Assembly: GCA_003141335.1 (NCBI GenBank)
Contig: PLLR01000022.1
Location: 13,244 to 77,243, forward strand
Reading direction: 5' to 3'
From: Methanoregula sp.
Lineage (GTDB): Archaea; Halobacteriota; Methanomicrobia; Methanomicrobiales; Methanospirillaceae
DNA: 64,000 bases
Shown here: positions 18,091-27,320 of the stretch, one piece after another
Layout: each line of letters begins with the position of its first letter
Position numbering within the stretch: the first letter of the stretch is position 1
Program-made: the position numbers and the translations under genes
Notes under the pieces: model-generated
Database searches by the model: none
What the model saw: only the letters and a program-made list of their open reading frames with translations
Told to the model about the DNA's origin: nothing

Positions 18091-19557
18091 TTATTCTTTT
18101 GATTGCGCGTATTTCTTCCAGACCTGTTCACGATAGACAGGGCCGCTGTTGTAGGTGCAGAAGGGAATGAGTTTTCCGTCAGGAGTTGCATAGTGGATGC
18201 AGCACCGCTGGACACGGTCAAGATCATAATTATACCGGTCCATGAAATGCATGGTACCGATAAAAAGTGCATTCCAGTGGAATTCCCTGAGCGCTTCAAA
18301 GTTCTGCCCGATGAGCGTCTTTCCGATAATCTTCCAGAACTCGGTCGTGTTCCCCTGCTCGCCATTCTTCACGGAATCGTGCATGTTTTTGACACCTTCC
18401 AGCAGTGCCGTATATTTATTGATGGTGCCGCCTTTCCTGAGTTTCTCTGCCATCTGTTCGATCGATTCAAAGAATTTCTCTACATCCACCATCCGGTTTA
18501 CCGGAATAACAGACCCATCATTCTGGACAAAGACGTAGGTAGCTGCACCGCAGTGCGGGTGGGCGGTGAACCTGACCTGGGGCCGCCCGGTATAGGCCTC
18601 TACAAGATCGGAGAAGGGGAGTACACAGGGAACCGGGTAGAAATCATCCTTTCTTAAGACTCCCTGCATCTGTTCTTCAATATCTGCCAGCACATCCGGA
18701 ATCGTGATGCGCGATTTTTTGACATCATCATCAGTCGCTGCACCGGTAAAGGCGATCGGCTGGAAGTTAACACCCCTGATCACCGAGATATTTTTTACGG
18801 CAAACCTGATGATATCGCCCAGCTCGTTATCATTCTTCCCCAGAATTACGGTCGGGACCAGCACGACGCCAAGACGGACATTTTTGAGATTCTCGATCGC
18901 TTTCTCATGGAATTTTAAATACGGGTTGGTTGCCATGCTGACGCCATCAAAGTGGAGGTAGACGATACTGAGTCCTGAATCTTTGAGCTGCTGGGCATAG
19001 CCGGGTTCGTTTGCGATCCGGATGCCGTTGGATGCAATCTGCACCTGGGGAAAGCCCATTGATTTTGCTTTTTTGATGATCTCCACCAGATCTTCCCGCA
19101 TCGTGGGTTCGCCACCGGAGAATTGTACAGCGGGAGCAGGGACGGGTTTTTCATCCCTGAGAACGGTCATCATCCTGACAATATCCTCAAAATCCGGTTC
19201 GTACACAAATCCGCACGCACGGGCATTGGCAAAACAGAAATCGCAGTCAAGATTGCATCGGTTCGTGAGATCGATATTGGCAAGCAGGGTCTGCGAATGG
19301 TGATTGTTGCACAACCCACAGGAAGACGGGCAGCTTTCGGGGGGAGCAATATTCTGGGGATTTGCAATACCGGTGCCTATTGCACCGTAGTGTTCGAACC
19401 GGTGATACAATGCCGGATCTGACCAGTAGAGGTTATGGAATTTTCCGTGCCGGGGGCACGTACTGTTCAGCCAGATCTTTCCCTCTTCTTCCACGATATC
19501 CGCATCAATTGCGGAATTACATGTGGGGCAAAGACTCCGAGTTTTTTTAATCAGCAT
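18091..19557 (-). CDS. Radical SAM protein of the MJ0619/tetraether-lipid-synthase (Tes)-like group
   Basis: N-terminal LCPTCNSAIDADIVEEEGKIWLNSTCPRHGKF, PSSCGLCNNHHSQTLLANIDLTNRCNLDCDFCFA, FSGGEPTMREDLVEI. Start at MLIKK chosen over MCNGW. Confidence 0.8.
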   Translation of the reverse strand: MLIKKTRSLCPTCNSAIDADIVEEEGKIWLNSTCPRHGKFHNLYWSDPALYHRFEHYGAIGTGIANPQNIAPPESCPSSCGLCNNHHSQTLLANIDLTNRCNLDCDFCFANARACGFVYEPDFEDIVRMMTVLRDEKPVPAPAVQFSGGEPTMREDLVEIIKKAKSMGFPQVQIASNGIRIANEPGYAQQLKDSGLSIVYLHFDGVSMATNPYLKFHEKAIENLKNVRLGVVLVPTVILGKNDNELGDIIRFAVKNISVIRGVNFQPIAFTGAATDDDVKKSRITIPDVLADIEEQMQGVLRKDDFYPVPCVLPFSDLVEAYTGRPQVRFTAHPHCGAATYVFVQNDGSVIPVNRMVDVEKFFESIEQMAEKLRKGGTINKYTALLEGVKNMHDSVKNGEQGNTTEFWKIIGKTLIGQNFEALREFHWNALFIGTMHFMDRYNYDLDRVQRCCIHYATPDGKLIPFCTYNSGPVYREQVWKKYAQSKE

Positions 19558-19640
19558 TGATGTCCACCCGTTGCACAATTGTTCAGATTTATCTCATTTA
19601 GAGTAACCTTAATGTTTGTGCCTGCTCTTTATTACAGGTA

Positions 19641-20204
19641 TTGGAGTGCTACAGTATTAGTGTTGATTTTTTCCTGCTGCTATTGCTTTCCGCGGTCTGG
19701 ATAATGCTCCCAGCATATCTCCCCAACCCGGTTGCTGCGCTCTTCGGAGGAGGCACCCCCATTGACCTGAGGAGGAATTTCTCTGACGGAAAGCGGGTAT
19801 TTGGCGATGGCAAAACATTCCGTGGGCTTTGTATGGGAATTTTGGCCGGCATCGGGATTGGGTTAGTGCAGATCTGGATTTCGGGCACGTACGGACTGGA
19901 GTACCTGCCCCGTCATACGTACCTGTCGATTATGCTGCTTGCAATCGGTGCACTTCTCGGGGATTTGTGCAAGAGCTTCTTTAAGCGGAGATTCGGGAAA
20001 GAACGGGGGACAAAATGGCCAGTCGCCGATCAGTATGATCTTGTGGCAGGAGCATTGATCCTCCTGCTGGTCGTTGATCCGTCATGGCTTTTTGCAAACA
20101 TGACCCTCCCGGCTTTCATTCTCATCCTGGTCCTCACTCCGGTCCTTCACCGGGCGGTAAATATTATTGGTTATTATATGGGTGTCAAGGAGGTTCCCTG
20201 GTGA
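19641..20204 (+). CDS. carS: CDP-archaeol synthase (CarS)
   Basis: LPAYLPNPVAALFGGGTPIDLRRNFSDGKRVFGDGKTFRG...GALLGDLCKSFFKRRFGKERGTKWPVADQYDLVAGA. Confidence 0.93.
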   Translation: MECYSISVDFFLLLLLSAVWIMLPAYLPNPVAALFGGGTPIDLRRNFSDGKRVFGDGKTFRGLCMGILAGIGIGLVQIWISGTYGLEYLPRHTYLSIMLLAIGALLGDLCKSFFKRRFGKERGTKWPVADQYDLVAGALILLLVVDPSWLFANMTLPAFILILVLTPVLHRAVNIIGYYMGVKEVPW

Positions 20205-20710
20205 ACACTATTGCAGACCTGCTCCTCAGGCATAAGGCAATCGAATTTGGCGAATTCACACTCGCCTCTGGCAAAAAGAGCCCGTACTACATTGATGTAA
20301 AATCCGCCGTAACCAACCCGGATCTCCTCGTGGCCATTGCATCGGCAATTGCACACACACACACATTCGATGTGGTCGCCGGTGTTGCTGTTGGCGGTAT
20401 CCCTCTTGCTGTCGCAACCTCAATCATTACAAAAAAGCCCTATGCGATCATACGGGCTGCAGAAAAGAGCCATGGGAAAAAAGACGTCATCATCGGTACG
20501 GTTAAAGACACCGATGTCTTACTTGTTGAAGATGTTACAACCTCCGGAGGATCGGCGCTCTACGGAATTGGTGCCCTTCGGGCTGCGGGTGCACGGGCGG
20601 ATCGTGTTGTTACGGTTGTTGACCGCGAGCAGGGCGCAGGAGAGATGCTCAGGCAACAGGGCGTGCGCCTTCTCCCGCTGGTAAAAGTCAGCGAGATCTT
20701 ACAAGAGTAA
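20201..20710 (+). CDS. pyrE: Orotate phosphoribosyltransferase
   Basis: [39 protein letters not shown]; in-frame GTG at 20201 overlaps the carS stop. Confidence 0.93.
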   Translation: MNTIADLLLRHKAIEFGEFTLASGKKSPYYIDVKSAVTNPDLLVAIASAIAHTHTFDVVAGVAVGGIPLAVATSIITKKPYAIIRAAEKSHGKKDVIIGTVKDTDVLLVEDVTTSGGSALYGIGALRAAGARADRVVTVVDREQGAGEMLRQQGVRLLPLVKVSEILQE

Positions 20711-20745
20711 ACCATTTTTATTGTTTAGCGCAAGAGTACCTGGAT

Positions 20746-22032
20746 ATGAAAATTCTCGTTGTGGGCGGGGGAGGAAGGGAACATGCAATAGCCCGTGCAC
20801 TTGCCCGCAACAGTGAAACTGAAATTTTTTCCGTGATGGCAAAACAAAATCCCGGGATCTCCCGGATTGCGAAAGGAGTCAGGTTCTGCAGGGAGACCGA
20901 TATACCCCGGATTATGTCGTATGCACAGGAAACCGGTGTTGAATATGCCTTTATTGGTCCTGAAGCGCCGCTTGAAGCAGGGATCGTGGATCAGCTCGAA
21001 TCTGCAGGTATCGATTGTGTGGGGCCCACGCGTGCAGCAGCCCGGATAGAGACGGATAAGGCGTTCTGCCGCGGGATGATGGATCAGCACAATATTGACG
21101 GATGCCCGAAATACCGTGTCTTTCACACACCAGCCGATGCGATCTCGTTCATCAATGACCATGACGGGGATCTCGCAATAAAACCGATCGGGCTTACCGG
21201 GGGGAAAGGAGTGCGGATCATGGGCGAGCAGGTTGACCGGGCAGGGGCGATCGCGTATGTGAAATCTTTGAGCGGCGGCGTTGTACTTGAAGAGCGCCTT
21301 ATCGGTGAGGAGTTTACCCTGCAGGCGTTTGTTGATGGTATTCGCCTGGTCCCCATGCCGCTTGTACAGGATCATAAACGTGCGTTTGACGGGGATCTCG
21401 GGCCAAACACCGGGGGCATGGGCTCCTATTCGATGCCCGATCATATGCTTCCCTTTGTCTCAAAAGGTGACTATAAAAAAGCGCTTGCGATTATGCATTC
21501 CACCGTTGCTGCCCTGGAAAGAACCGGACACCCCTACAAGGGGATACTGTATGGCCAGTTCATGAATACCGCAAAAGGTCCAAAAGTCATCGAATTTAAT
21601 GCCCGGTTTGGCGATCCGGAGGCAATGAATGTGCTCTCCCTGCTCAAATCCGATCTTTCTGATATCGTTGTTAACATCACCAGAGGATCACTTTCTGCTG
21701 CAAACGTAGCCTTTGACCAGAAAGCAACCGTATGTAAATATATTGTACCTGAAGGGTATCCGGATTCTGCAGCTGCCGGGGATCCGATAATGATTGGCAC
21801 TCATACCGGGGCACTCCTCTATTATGCGAATGTTGAGGAACGGGGGGGTAAACTCTCCACCCTGAGCTCACGGACTCTTGCATTTGTTGGCATTGGCCCA
21901 ACTCTTGAAGAGGCAGAAAAGAGTGCGGAACTATCGGCATCTGCAGTCAAAGGCCGCGTGCGCTACCGGCGCGATATTGGAACCAAAGCACTGCTTGACC
22001 GGCGTATTGCCCATATGAAGGAGTTACGATGA
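20746..22032 (+). CDS. purD: Phosphoribosylamine-glycine ligase
   Basis: [53 protein letters not shown]. Confidence 0.96.
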   Translation: MKILVVGGGGREHAIARALARNSETEIFSVMAKQNPGISRIAKGVRFCRETDIPRIMSYAQETGVEYAFIGPEAPLEAGIVDQLESAGIDCVGPTRAAARIETDKAFCRGMMDQHNIDGCPKYRVFHTPADAISFINDHDGDLAIKPIGLTGGKGVRIMGEQVDRAGAIAYVKSLSGGVVLEERLIGEEFTLQAFVDGIRLVPMPLVQDHKRAFDGDLGPNTGGMGSYSMPDHMLPFVSKGDYKKALAIMHSTVAALERTGHPYKGILYGQFMNTAKGPKVIEFNARFGDPEAMNVLSLLKSDLSDIVVNITRGSLSAANVAFDQKATVCKYIVPEGYPDSAAAGDPIMIGTHTGALLYYANVEERGGKLSTLSSRTLAFVGIGPTLEEAEKSAELSASAVKGRVRYRRDIGTKALLDRRIAHMKELR

Positions 22033-22940
22033 AGAAGGATTTTCTGTCGATTCTCGATATCAGCAAAGGTGAGCTTGAGCAGATCCTGTGCGAAGCAGGA
22101 CAGCTCAAAACGCTGAAAAAAGAGGGTAAAGTTCACGATGTCCTGCGCGGTAAAAACCTTGCCATGATCTTTGAGAAGTCATCCACCAGGACGCACATCT
22201 CGTTTGAAGTGGGCATGAACGAGCTGGGGGGTCATGCCCTTTTTTTAAATGCCCGCGACATGCAGATCTGGCGGGGTGAAGAGATCCGCGATACTGCACG
22301 GGCAGCTTCCCGGTATGTCTCCGGCCTGATGATCCGTGCCTATAAACACAGTACCATCGAGGAATTTGCACGTCACGCCACGATTCCGGTCATCAACGGG
22401 CTTTCCGATCTCGAGCATCCCTGCCAGCTGCTCGCCGACATCATGACCATACAGGAGCATTTCGGCTCGACCCGCGAACTTCGGGTGGCCTGGGTCGGGG
22501 ACGGGAACAATGTCTGTAATTCGCTGATCCTCTCCACCGTCCTCACCGGGATGAACGTGACGGTTGCAACGCCTAGAGGGTATGAACCGGCAGAGGAGAT
22601 CGTGAAGAAAGCACACGCCATTGGCGGGAAAGTAACCCTTGTCAGGAAGCCGGAACAAGCCGTGAAGGATGCGGATATTATCGTTACTGACACATGGATC
22701 TCCATGGGCGATGATGCTGAACGTGAAGAGCGTATGAGGGTGTTTCGCGACTACACAGTTGATGCAACGCTTATGCGGCATGCCTCTCCTGATGCACGGG
22801 TGCTCCACTGTCTCCCGGCACACCGCGGCCAGGAGATCGCCGATGAAGTGATGGAAGGGGGCCAGAGCCTTGTCTGGGATGAAGCGGAAAACCGGCTCCA
22901 TGCACAAAAAGCACTGCTGGTGCGGATGCTGAAAAAATAA
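22029..22940 (+). CDS. argF: Ornithine carbamoyltransferase
   Basis: [39 protein letters not shown]. Confidence 0.96.
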   Translation: MKKDFLSILDISKGELEQILCEAGQLKTLKKEGKVHDVLRGKNLAMIFEKSSTRTHISFEVGMNELGGHALFLNARDMQIWRGEEIRDTARAASRYVSGLMIRAYKHSTIEEFARHATIPVINGLSDLEHPCQLLADIMTIQEHFGSTRELRVAWVGDGNNVCNSLILSTVLTGMNVTVATPRGYEPAEEIVKKAHAIGGKVTLVRKPEQAVKDADIIVTDTWISMGDDAEREERMRVFRDYTVDATLMRHASPDARVLHCLPAHRGQEIADEVMEGGQSLVWDEAENRLHAQKALLVRMLKK

Positions 22941-22976
22941 AAAAAATAAAAAAAAAGATTTTTTTTAAAGAGATTA

Positions 22977-23216
22977 TTACTTATCGGTAACGAATGCGGT
23001 TAACTGGTCACGCATATATGTTTCAACTTTCTGCATTATCTCAAGTTTACCACGGAATGCAAGGAGATCCCGTTCATCCCCTTCCATATTGGCAAATTTG
23101 ATCTTCTCTCTTCTATCAACGACTGTTACCTCGAATTTTTTCGAGATATCCAAAATTATTTTCTGGGGGACACCCGGGGGGATAATGATATCATATAACG
23201 GTTCTTCATCTGGCAT
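22977..23216 (-). CDS. Hypothetical 79-aa protein next to the methanogenesis-marker gene
   Basis: Intact ORF, separated from the next upstream gene by a 15-nt gap, same strand. Confidence 0.6.
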   Translation of the reverse strand: MPDEEPLYDIIIPPGVPQKIILDISKKFEVTVVDRREKIKFANMEGDERDLLAFRGKLEIMQKVETYMRDQLTAFVTDK

Positions 23217-23231
23217 ATTCTTTCACCTTGT

Positions 23232-24755
23232 TCATTTACCTATCTTGATCCGCCGGCTCATAATACATGGGCCCCCGCGGACGCCCCCAATCGGATTTTT
23301 GGGTTTACCAAGTGAGTTCATGCAGCGTCCCATCAGTGCTGCGCCCCTGCCAAGCCCGTCATCAACAAAAACAAGATGGTCAACAGGGTCATCAAAGAGG
23401 TTGCGCTCGATAATTCCCTCAAGAATATAATCGGGTTTTCGCCCCGAGATTGCCGCCCGGCCGGTAAACCCGATCGACGAATTCCTCGGGACGAGGTTCT
23501 CTCCGACAGCAACATCGATCAGGCGGAGTGCCATCTTTACGCAGACACGATCGACAACTTCATTAAGAGTAGCAAGATTGTATTTTTTATGGATTTCTGC
23601 ACCTATTGCAACCAGTTCATGCAGCTGATCACTGTTCACCCCACAGTCACACCCGATCATTGCGATGCCGGATTCTTTGGCGAGCCGTGCATTGACCGGC
23701 ACACGCCCGAACCGGTCGCGTTCCGGCGGTACGATCCGGATATCAATATGCTTGTGGCATCGTTCGACATAATCATCTACAACCTTGCGGTTCCCTCCGC
23801 TGAATAATCCCCCGGTCACGCTGTGTTCACCGAAGATATCCAGTGCGGTTCCTGTCCGCTCATGCACAAGGCCGGTTCCCCTGACAAGTGCATCGGGGAT
23901 CGCACCGGCAAGCCCGCAGAAATTCCCGACGGTTTTTGCAAACGGGTTTGGGCTGTCAGGTTGCACATCACTCGTTATCCTTCCGTCAAGTGTGGTTCCG
24001 AAATCAACGGAGATGCACGGGTTACGAAAATCAACCGGTGTCCATTTTGCCCCCTCCTTGATTCCCGCCATCGCGAGCTCTCCTTCCATTTCGTTCGCGA
24101 CCATTTCGACCCCGGTTGAACCAACGGGAGGAATCACACCGGCAACCGCACCGACAAACACAACTTTGTCGGCAAAGCTGAACGGCTGGAGTTTTTGTGA
24201 CTGGTTTTCCTTTGACATCGGGGGAGTCATCTTACGGGGAGGTACTCCTGCGATCAGGCATCCGTTTGCAAGCGCAATGACAAAATCCCCAATCTGGTCT
24301 GGGGACTCCATCTCGGCAACGACTCCTGTGCTGCGGACAACAAAATCAAGATCTTTTATCACATCCAGACGAGCATCTTTGTGGCACTGGAGCAGGGTAT
24401 CCCTGACAAGCTCGGTGACTGATTCCCGGGTAAGTTCTGTCCCGTCAAGTGTTGCACCAAATATGGTTTCCCCGGGTTTTGGAGGGCGGATGTCCCGGCT
24501 CATACTTACTGTTTTATGTATCACATAGGACATCCCGGTTTCAAGATTCACACCAGTCAGGATACATTTGGTGGTAGTATTCCCCATCTCTACGGACGCA
24601 ACAATAAAATAGGGCTTGTTTTTATATTCAGGGACCTGCATTCCCGGGCCATGGGCAATCTGTGGGGGTGGGGGACTTTCAACAATATGCGGTTTTGGTT
24701 TAATAAAGCGGGAAAAAAAACTGGCGCACATTAGTATCCGTTTCTTTATTGTCAA
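23232..24755 (-). CDS. Methanogenesis marker protein 14-like (ASKHA/reductive-activator-like)
   Basis: FIVASVEMGNTTTKCILTGVNLETG, SVDFGTTLDGRITSD, DDGLGRGAALMGRCMNSLGKPKNPIGGVRGGPCI; family assignment from memory. Confidence 0.72.
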   Translation of the reverse strand: MTIKKRILMCASFFSRFIKPKPHIVESPPPPQIAHGPGMQVPEYKNKPYFIVASVEMGNTTTKCILTGVNLETGMSYVIHKTVSMSRDIRPPKPGETIFGATLDGTELTRESVTELVRDTLLQCHKDARLDVIKDLDFVVRSTGVVAEMESPDQIGDFVIALANGCLIAGVPPRKMTPPMSKENQSQKLQPFSFADKVVFVGAVAGVIPPVGSTGVEMVANEMEGELAMAGIKEGAKWTPVDFRNPCISVDFGTTLDGRITSDVQPDSPNPFAKTVGNFCGLAGAIPDALVRGTGLVHERTGTALDIFGEHSVTGGLFSGGNRKVVDDYVERCHKHIDIRIVPPERDRFGRVPVNARLAKESGIAMIGCDCGVNSDQLHELVAIGAEIHKKYNLATLNEVVDRVCVKMALRLIDVAVGENLVPRNSSIGFTGRAAISGRKPDYILEGIIERNLFDDPVDHLVFVDDGLGRGAALMGRCMNSLGKPKNPIGGVRGGPCIMSRRIKIGK

Positions 24756-24886
24756 TCCATATAAGTTTCTATTTTCCTCTCAATCCATGACGAGGATAAT
24801 TTTCCATCAACACAAAATATAAGCATATAAAGAATCTATGAAGGTCTATGGCACAATTTGCCTGTATGGTAGAATGAGGTGAAAAA

Positions 24887-25291
24887 ATGGTCAAACTTAC
24901 TCCGGAAATGAAAGAAGTATTTGCCAAGCAAAAAGTATTTGCTGCTGCAACTGCCTCAAAGAATGCTATCCCGAATGTCGCGCCGGTAGCAACCGTCCAG
25001 CTTATTGCTGACGATACCATCTGGATTGGAGACAATTATATGGTAAAGACGCTCTCAAATGTCAAGGAAAATCCCCACATGGCCCTCTATATCTGGGATC
25101 CGGAAAAGAGGCGCTGTTTCCAGATCAAAGGGACGGTAACGGTAAAGACCAGTGGTCCGGAGTATGAAAAGATTAAAGCGCAGATCAAGGAAAAAGGAGC
25201 ACACTATCCAGCAAAAGGGCTTCTCATTCTTTCAATCAAGGAAGTATTCGAATGCACCCCGGGTCAGAATGCCGGGAAAAAGATAGAATAA
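24887..25291 (+). CDS. Pyridoxamine 5'-phosphate oxidase-related FMN-binding protein
   Basis: Split-barrel pattern: AAATASKNAIPNVAPVATVQLIADDTIWIGDNYMVKTLSNVKENPHMALYIWD. Confidence 0.8.
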   Translation: MVKLTPEMKEVFAKQKVFAAATASKNAIPNVAPVATVQLIADDTIWIGDNYMVKTLSNVKENPHMALYIWDPEKRRCFQIKGTVTVKTSGPEYEKIKAQIKEKGAHYPAKGLLILSIKEVFECTPGQNAGKKIE

Positions 25292-25314
25292 AATTAATTT
25301 TTTTGGAGATATTT

Positions 25315-26517
25315 TTACTTTTTTGAGGTTTTTTTGTTTTTCAGGGTATGTACAAGTCGCGCCTGTAACCCGAAATAATGGGAGACACCAATCGCGTGGC
25401 ACTGATCAATGGATGTACTGTCAAACGATACAAGATCACTGGAATAAATTGCATCAGGAGAACTCCTGCCAAGCACCCGGACATTGCCCTTGTAGAGCTC
25501 AAGATCCACGCTCCCGTTCACCCGCTCCTGTGTTGTGTTGATGAAGGCATTCAGGGCGGCATAAAGCGGTTCGTAGACAAGTCCTTTATAGGCAAGTTCA
25601 GACCATTTGTCATCCACCATCCGCTTAAAGGCAAGTTCCTGCCGGGTCAGCACAAGCCCCTCGAGATCCCGGTGTGCCAGGAGAATAACCGTTGCTGCAG
25701 GGTGCTCGTAATTCTCCCGTGCCTTGAGCCCAAGTATACGGTCTTCAATCATATCATTGCGGCCGATCCCGTGTTTTCCGGCCCGTTCGTTCAGATTCTG
25801 GATTAATTCGTAACCTGCGAGTTTCTTCCCGTTCAGGGCAACAGGAGTACCGGCTTTAAATTCAAGCCTGAGTTTTTCCGGTGTATCGGGAGCTTTTTGT
25901 GCCGGTACCGTCCACAGATAGATCTCTTCGGGGGGGTGATAGGCAGGATCTTCAAGCAGTCCGCCTTCAATGCTCCGGCTCCAGCAGTTCTCATCCATGC
26001 TCCAGGGCTTGTCCTTTTTTACCGGTACCGGAATGTTATGCTGCCGGGCATACTCGATCTCCCAGTCACGGGTCAGGTTCAGTTCGCGTATGGGTGCAAC
26101 AACCTCCAGGCCGGCACCGCGGATAATTACATCGAACCTGAGCTGGTCGTTGCCTTTACCCGTGCACCCGTGTCCGATCGCCGTTGCGCCCTCCTTGTGT
26201 GCAACCTTCACTACTTCCTCAGCAATGAGGGGGCGGGCAAGGGAAGTGCCCATCGGGTATCCCTCATAGGATCCATTCGCCCGGATGGCCGGGAAGATAT
26301 GCTCGTTTACAAATTTTTCCCGGGCATCGATCGTGTAATGACGGTCCGCAAGTTTTTTTCCTTTTTTAGTTGCGATATCGATCTCTTCATCCCGCTGACC
26401 CACGTGGACAGCAACAGTGACGACGCGATCATAATCATACCGTTCCTTTAGGAGCGGGATGCAGATGGAGGTGTCAAGCCCTCCTGAATATGCAAGAACT
26501 ATAGTACCTTTTCCCAT
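25315..26517 (-). CDS. argG: Argininosuccinate synthase
   Basis: [53 protein letters not shown]. Confidence 0.96.
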   Translation of the reverse strand: MGKGTIVLAYSGGLDTSICIPLLKERYDYDRVVTVAVHVGQRDEEIDIATKKGKKLADRHYTIDAREKFVNEHIFPAIRANGSYEGYPMGTSLARPLIAEEVVKVAHKEGATAIGHGCTGKGNDQLRFDVIIRGAGLEVVAPIRELNLTRDWEIEYARQHNIPVPVKKDKPWSMDENCWSRSIEGGLLEDPAYHPPEEIYLWTVPAQKAPDTPEKLRLEFKAGTPVALNGKKLAGYELIQNLNERAGKHGIGRNDMIEDRILGLKARENYEHPAATVILLAHRDLEGLVLTRQELAFKRMVDDKWSELAYKGLVYEPLYAALNAFINTTQERVNGSVDLELYKGNVRVLGRSSPDAIYSSDLVSFDSTSIDQCHAIGVSHYFGLQARLVHTLKNKKTSKK

Positions 26518-26695
26518 GATTGATACTCCACCCGGATAGTAATGGAATACAGGTATGCAGTGTAAGCATATATTTTCGAGGGCAGAAGTTCAGGACACGG
26601 GTGTTACCGGAAGGAGGAGACCTGAATTGGTGTCCAGAAGAACATAAAAAAGGGTTGTTCAGGAAGATTAATCCTGAACGATTATTGATTCTGAC

Positions 26696-27181
26696 TTACT
26701 TTGTAACGATTATCTGTCCAGTTGTTCGTGGCTGGAATGTGGTTACATAATCGAACGATCCAACTTTGTCAAAGGTTACTTCAAAGGTCTTTCCATAGGG
26801 TATTCCAACCGTGCCAAAGTAAGCCTGTGTCCCAACACCAGTGGATTGAATACCATGGGGCTTGTAGGGGTCATCGTTCTTCCAGACAACTTTGCTGCCA
26901 ACCGGCACATATATTGTTGTACCAGGGGTAATTGTCATGGAAGAAGTGAAGGTGATCGTGAATGATGGCTGCGGTGTTGGCGTCGGGGTAGGTGTCGGGG
27001 TTGCTGTGGTGTTCACGACTACAACTGCCGTGGTTGGTACCGGGGTCGGGGGAACCGTTGTAACAACGGTTGTCGGAACAGGAGTTGGTATGGGCGTAAC
27101 TACAGGTGCTGGCTGGGATGTGCAGCCCGCGAGAAGAATCCCGATGAACAGGATCGCGAGAACAACAAAAATTTTCTTCAT
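26696..27181 (-). CDS. Lipoprotein with Thr/Pro-rich linker and cupredoxin-like domain
   Basis: Lipobox LLAGC, PTPTPTPTP linker, YVPVGSKVVWKNDDPYKPHGIQS, FEVTFDKVGSFDYVTTFQPRTTGQIIV. Confidence 0.75.
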   Translation of the reverse strand: MKKIFVVLAILFIGILLAGCTSQPAPVVTPIPTPVPTTVVTTVPPTPVPTTAVVVVNTTATPTPTPTPTPQPSFTITFTSSMTITPGTTIYVPVGSKVVWKNDDPYKPHGIQSTGVGTQAYFGTVGIPYGKTFEVTFDKVGSFDYVTTFQPRTTGQIIVTK

Positions 27182-27320
27182 GCATCATTTTTTGCTATTT
27201 CGGTATATAAGGATATTCAATTAATGTGTACCGTACACTGCATTCTATTGAATGATATTGAGCCTTATAATGAAAAAATGGTGTACTAAAACAGAATATT
27301 TCGGGAAATTTATCCCGCGT

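Noticed and set aside
20350-20365. CA dinucleotide run
   Set aside because: Short and in frame in pyrE (AHTHT); no evidence of phase variation.
23785-24528. 247-aa plus-strand ORF
   Set aside because: Antisense to the marker-14-like gene; low-complexity Ser/Pro/Thr composition typical of shadow ORFs.
26960-27015. Repetitive GT/GTC-rich tract
   Set aside because: Explained by codons of the Pro/Thr linker in the lipoprotein, not a separate repeat or CRISPR element.
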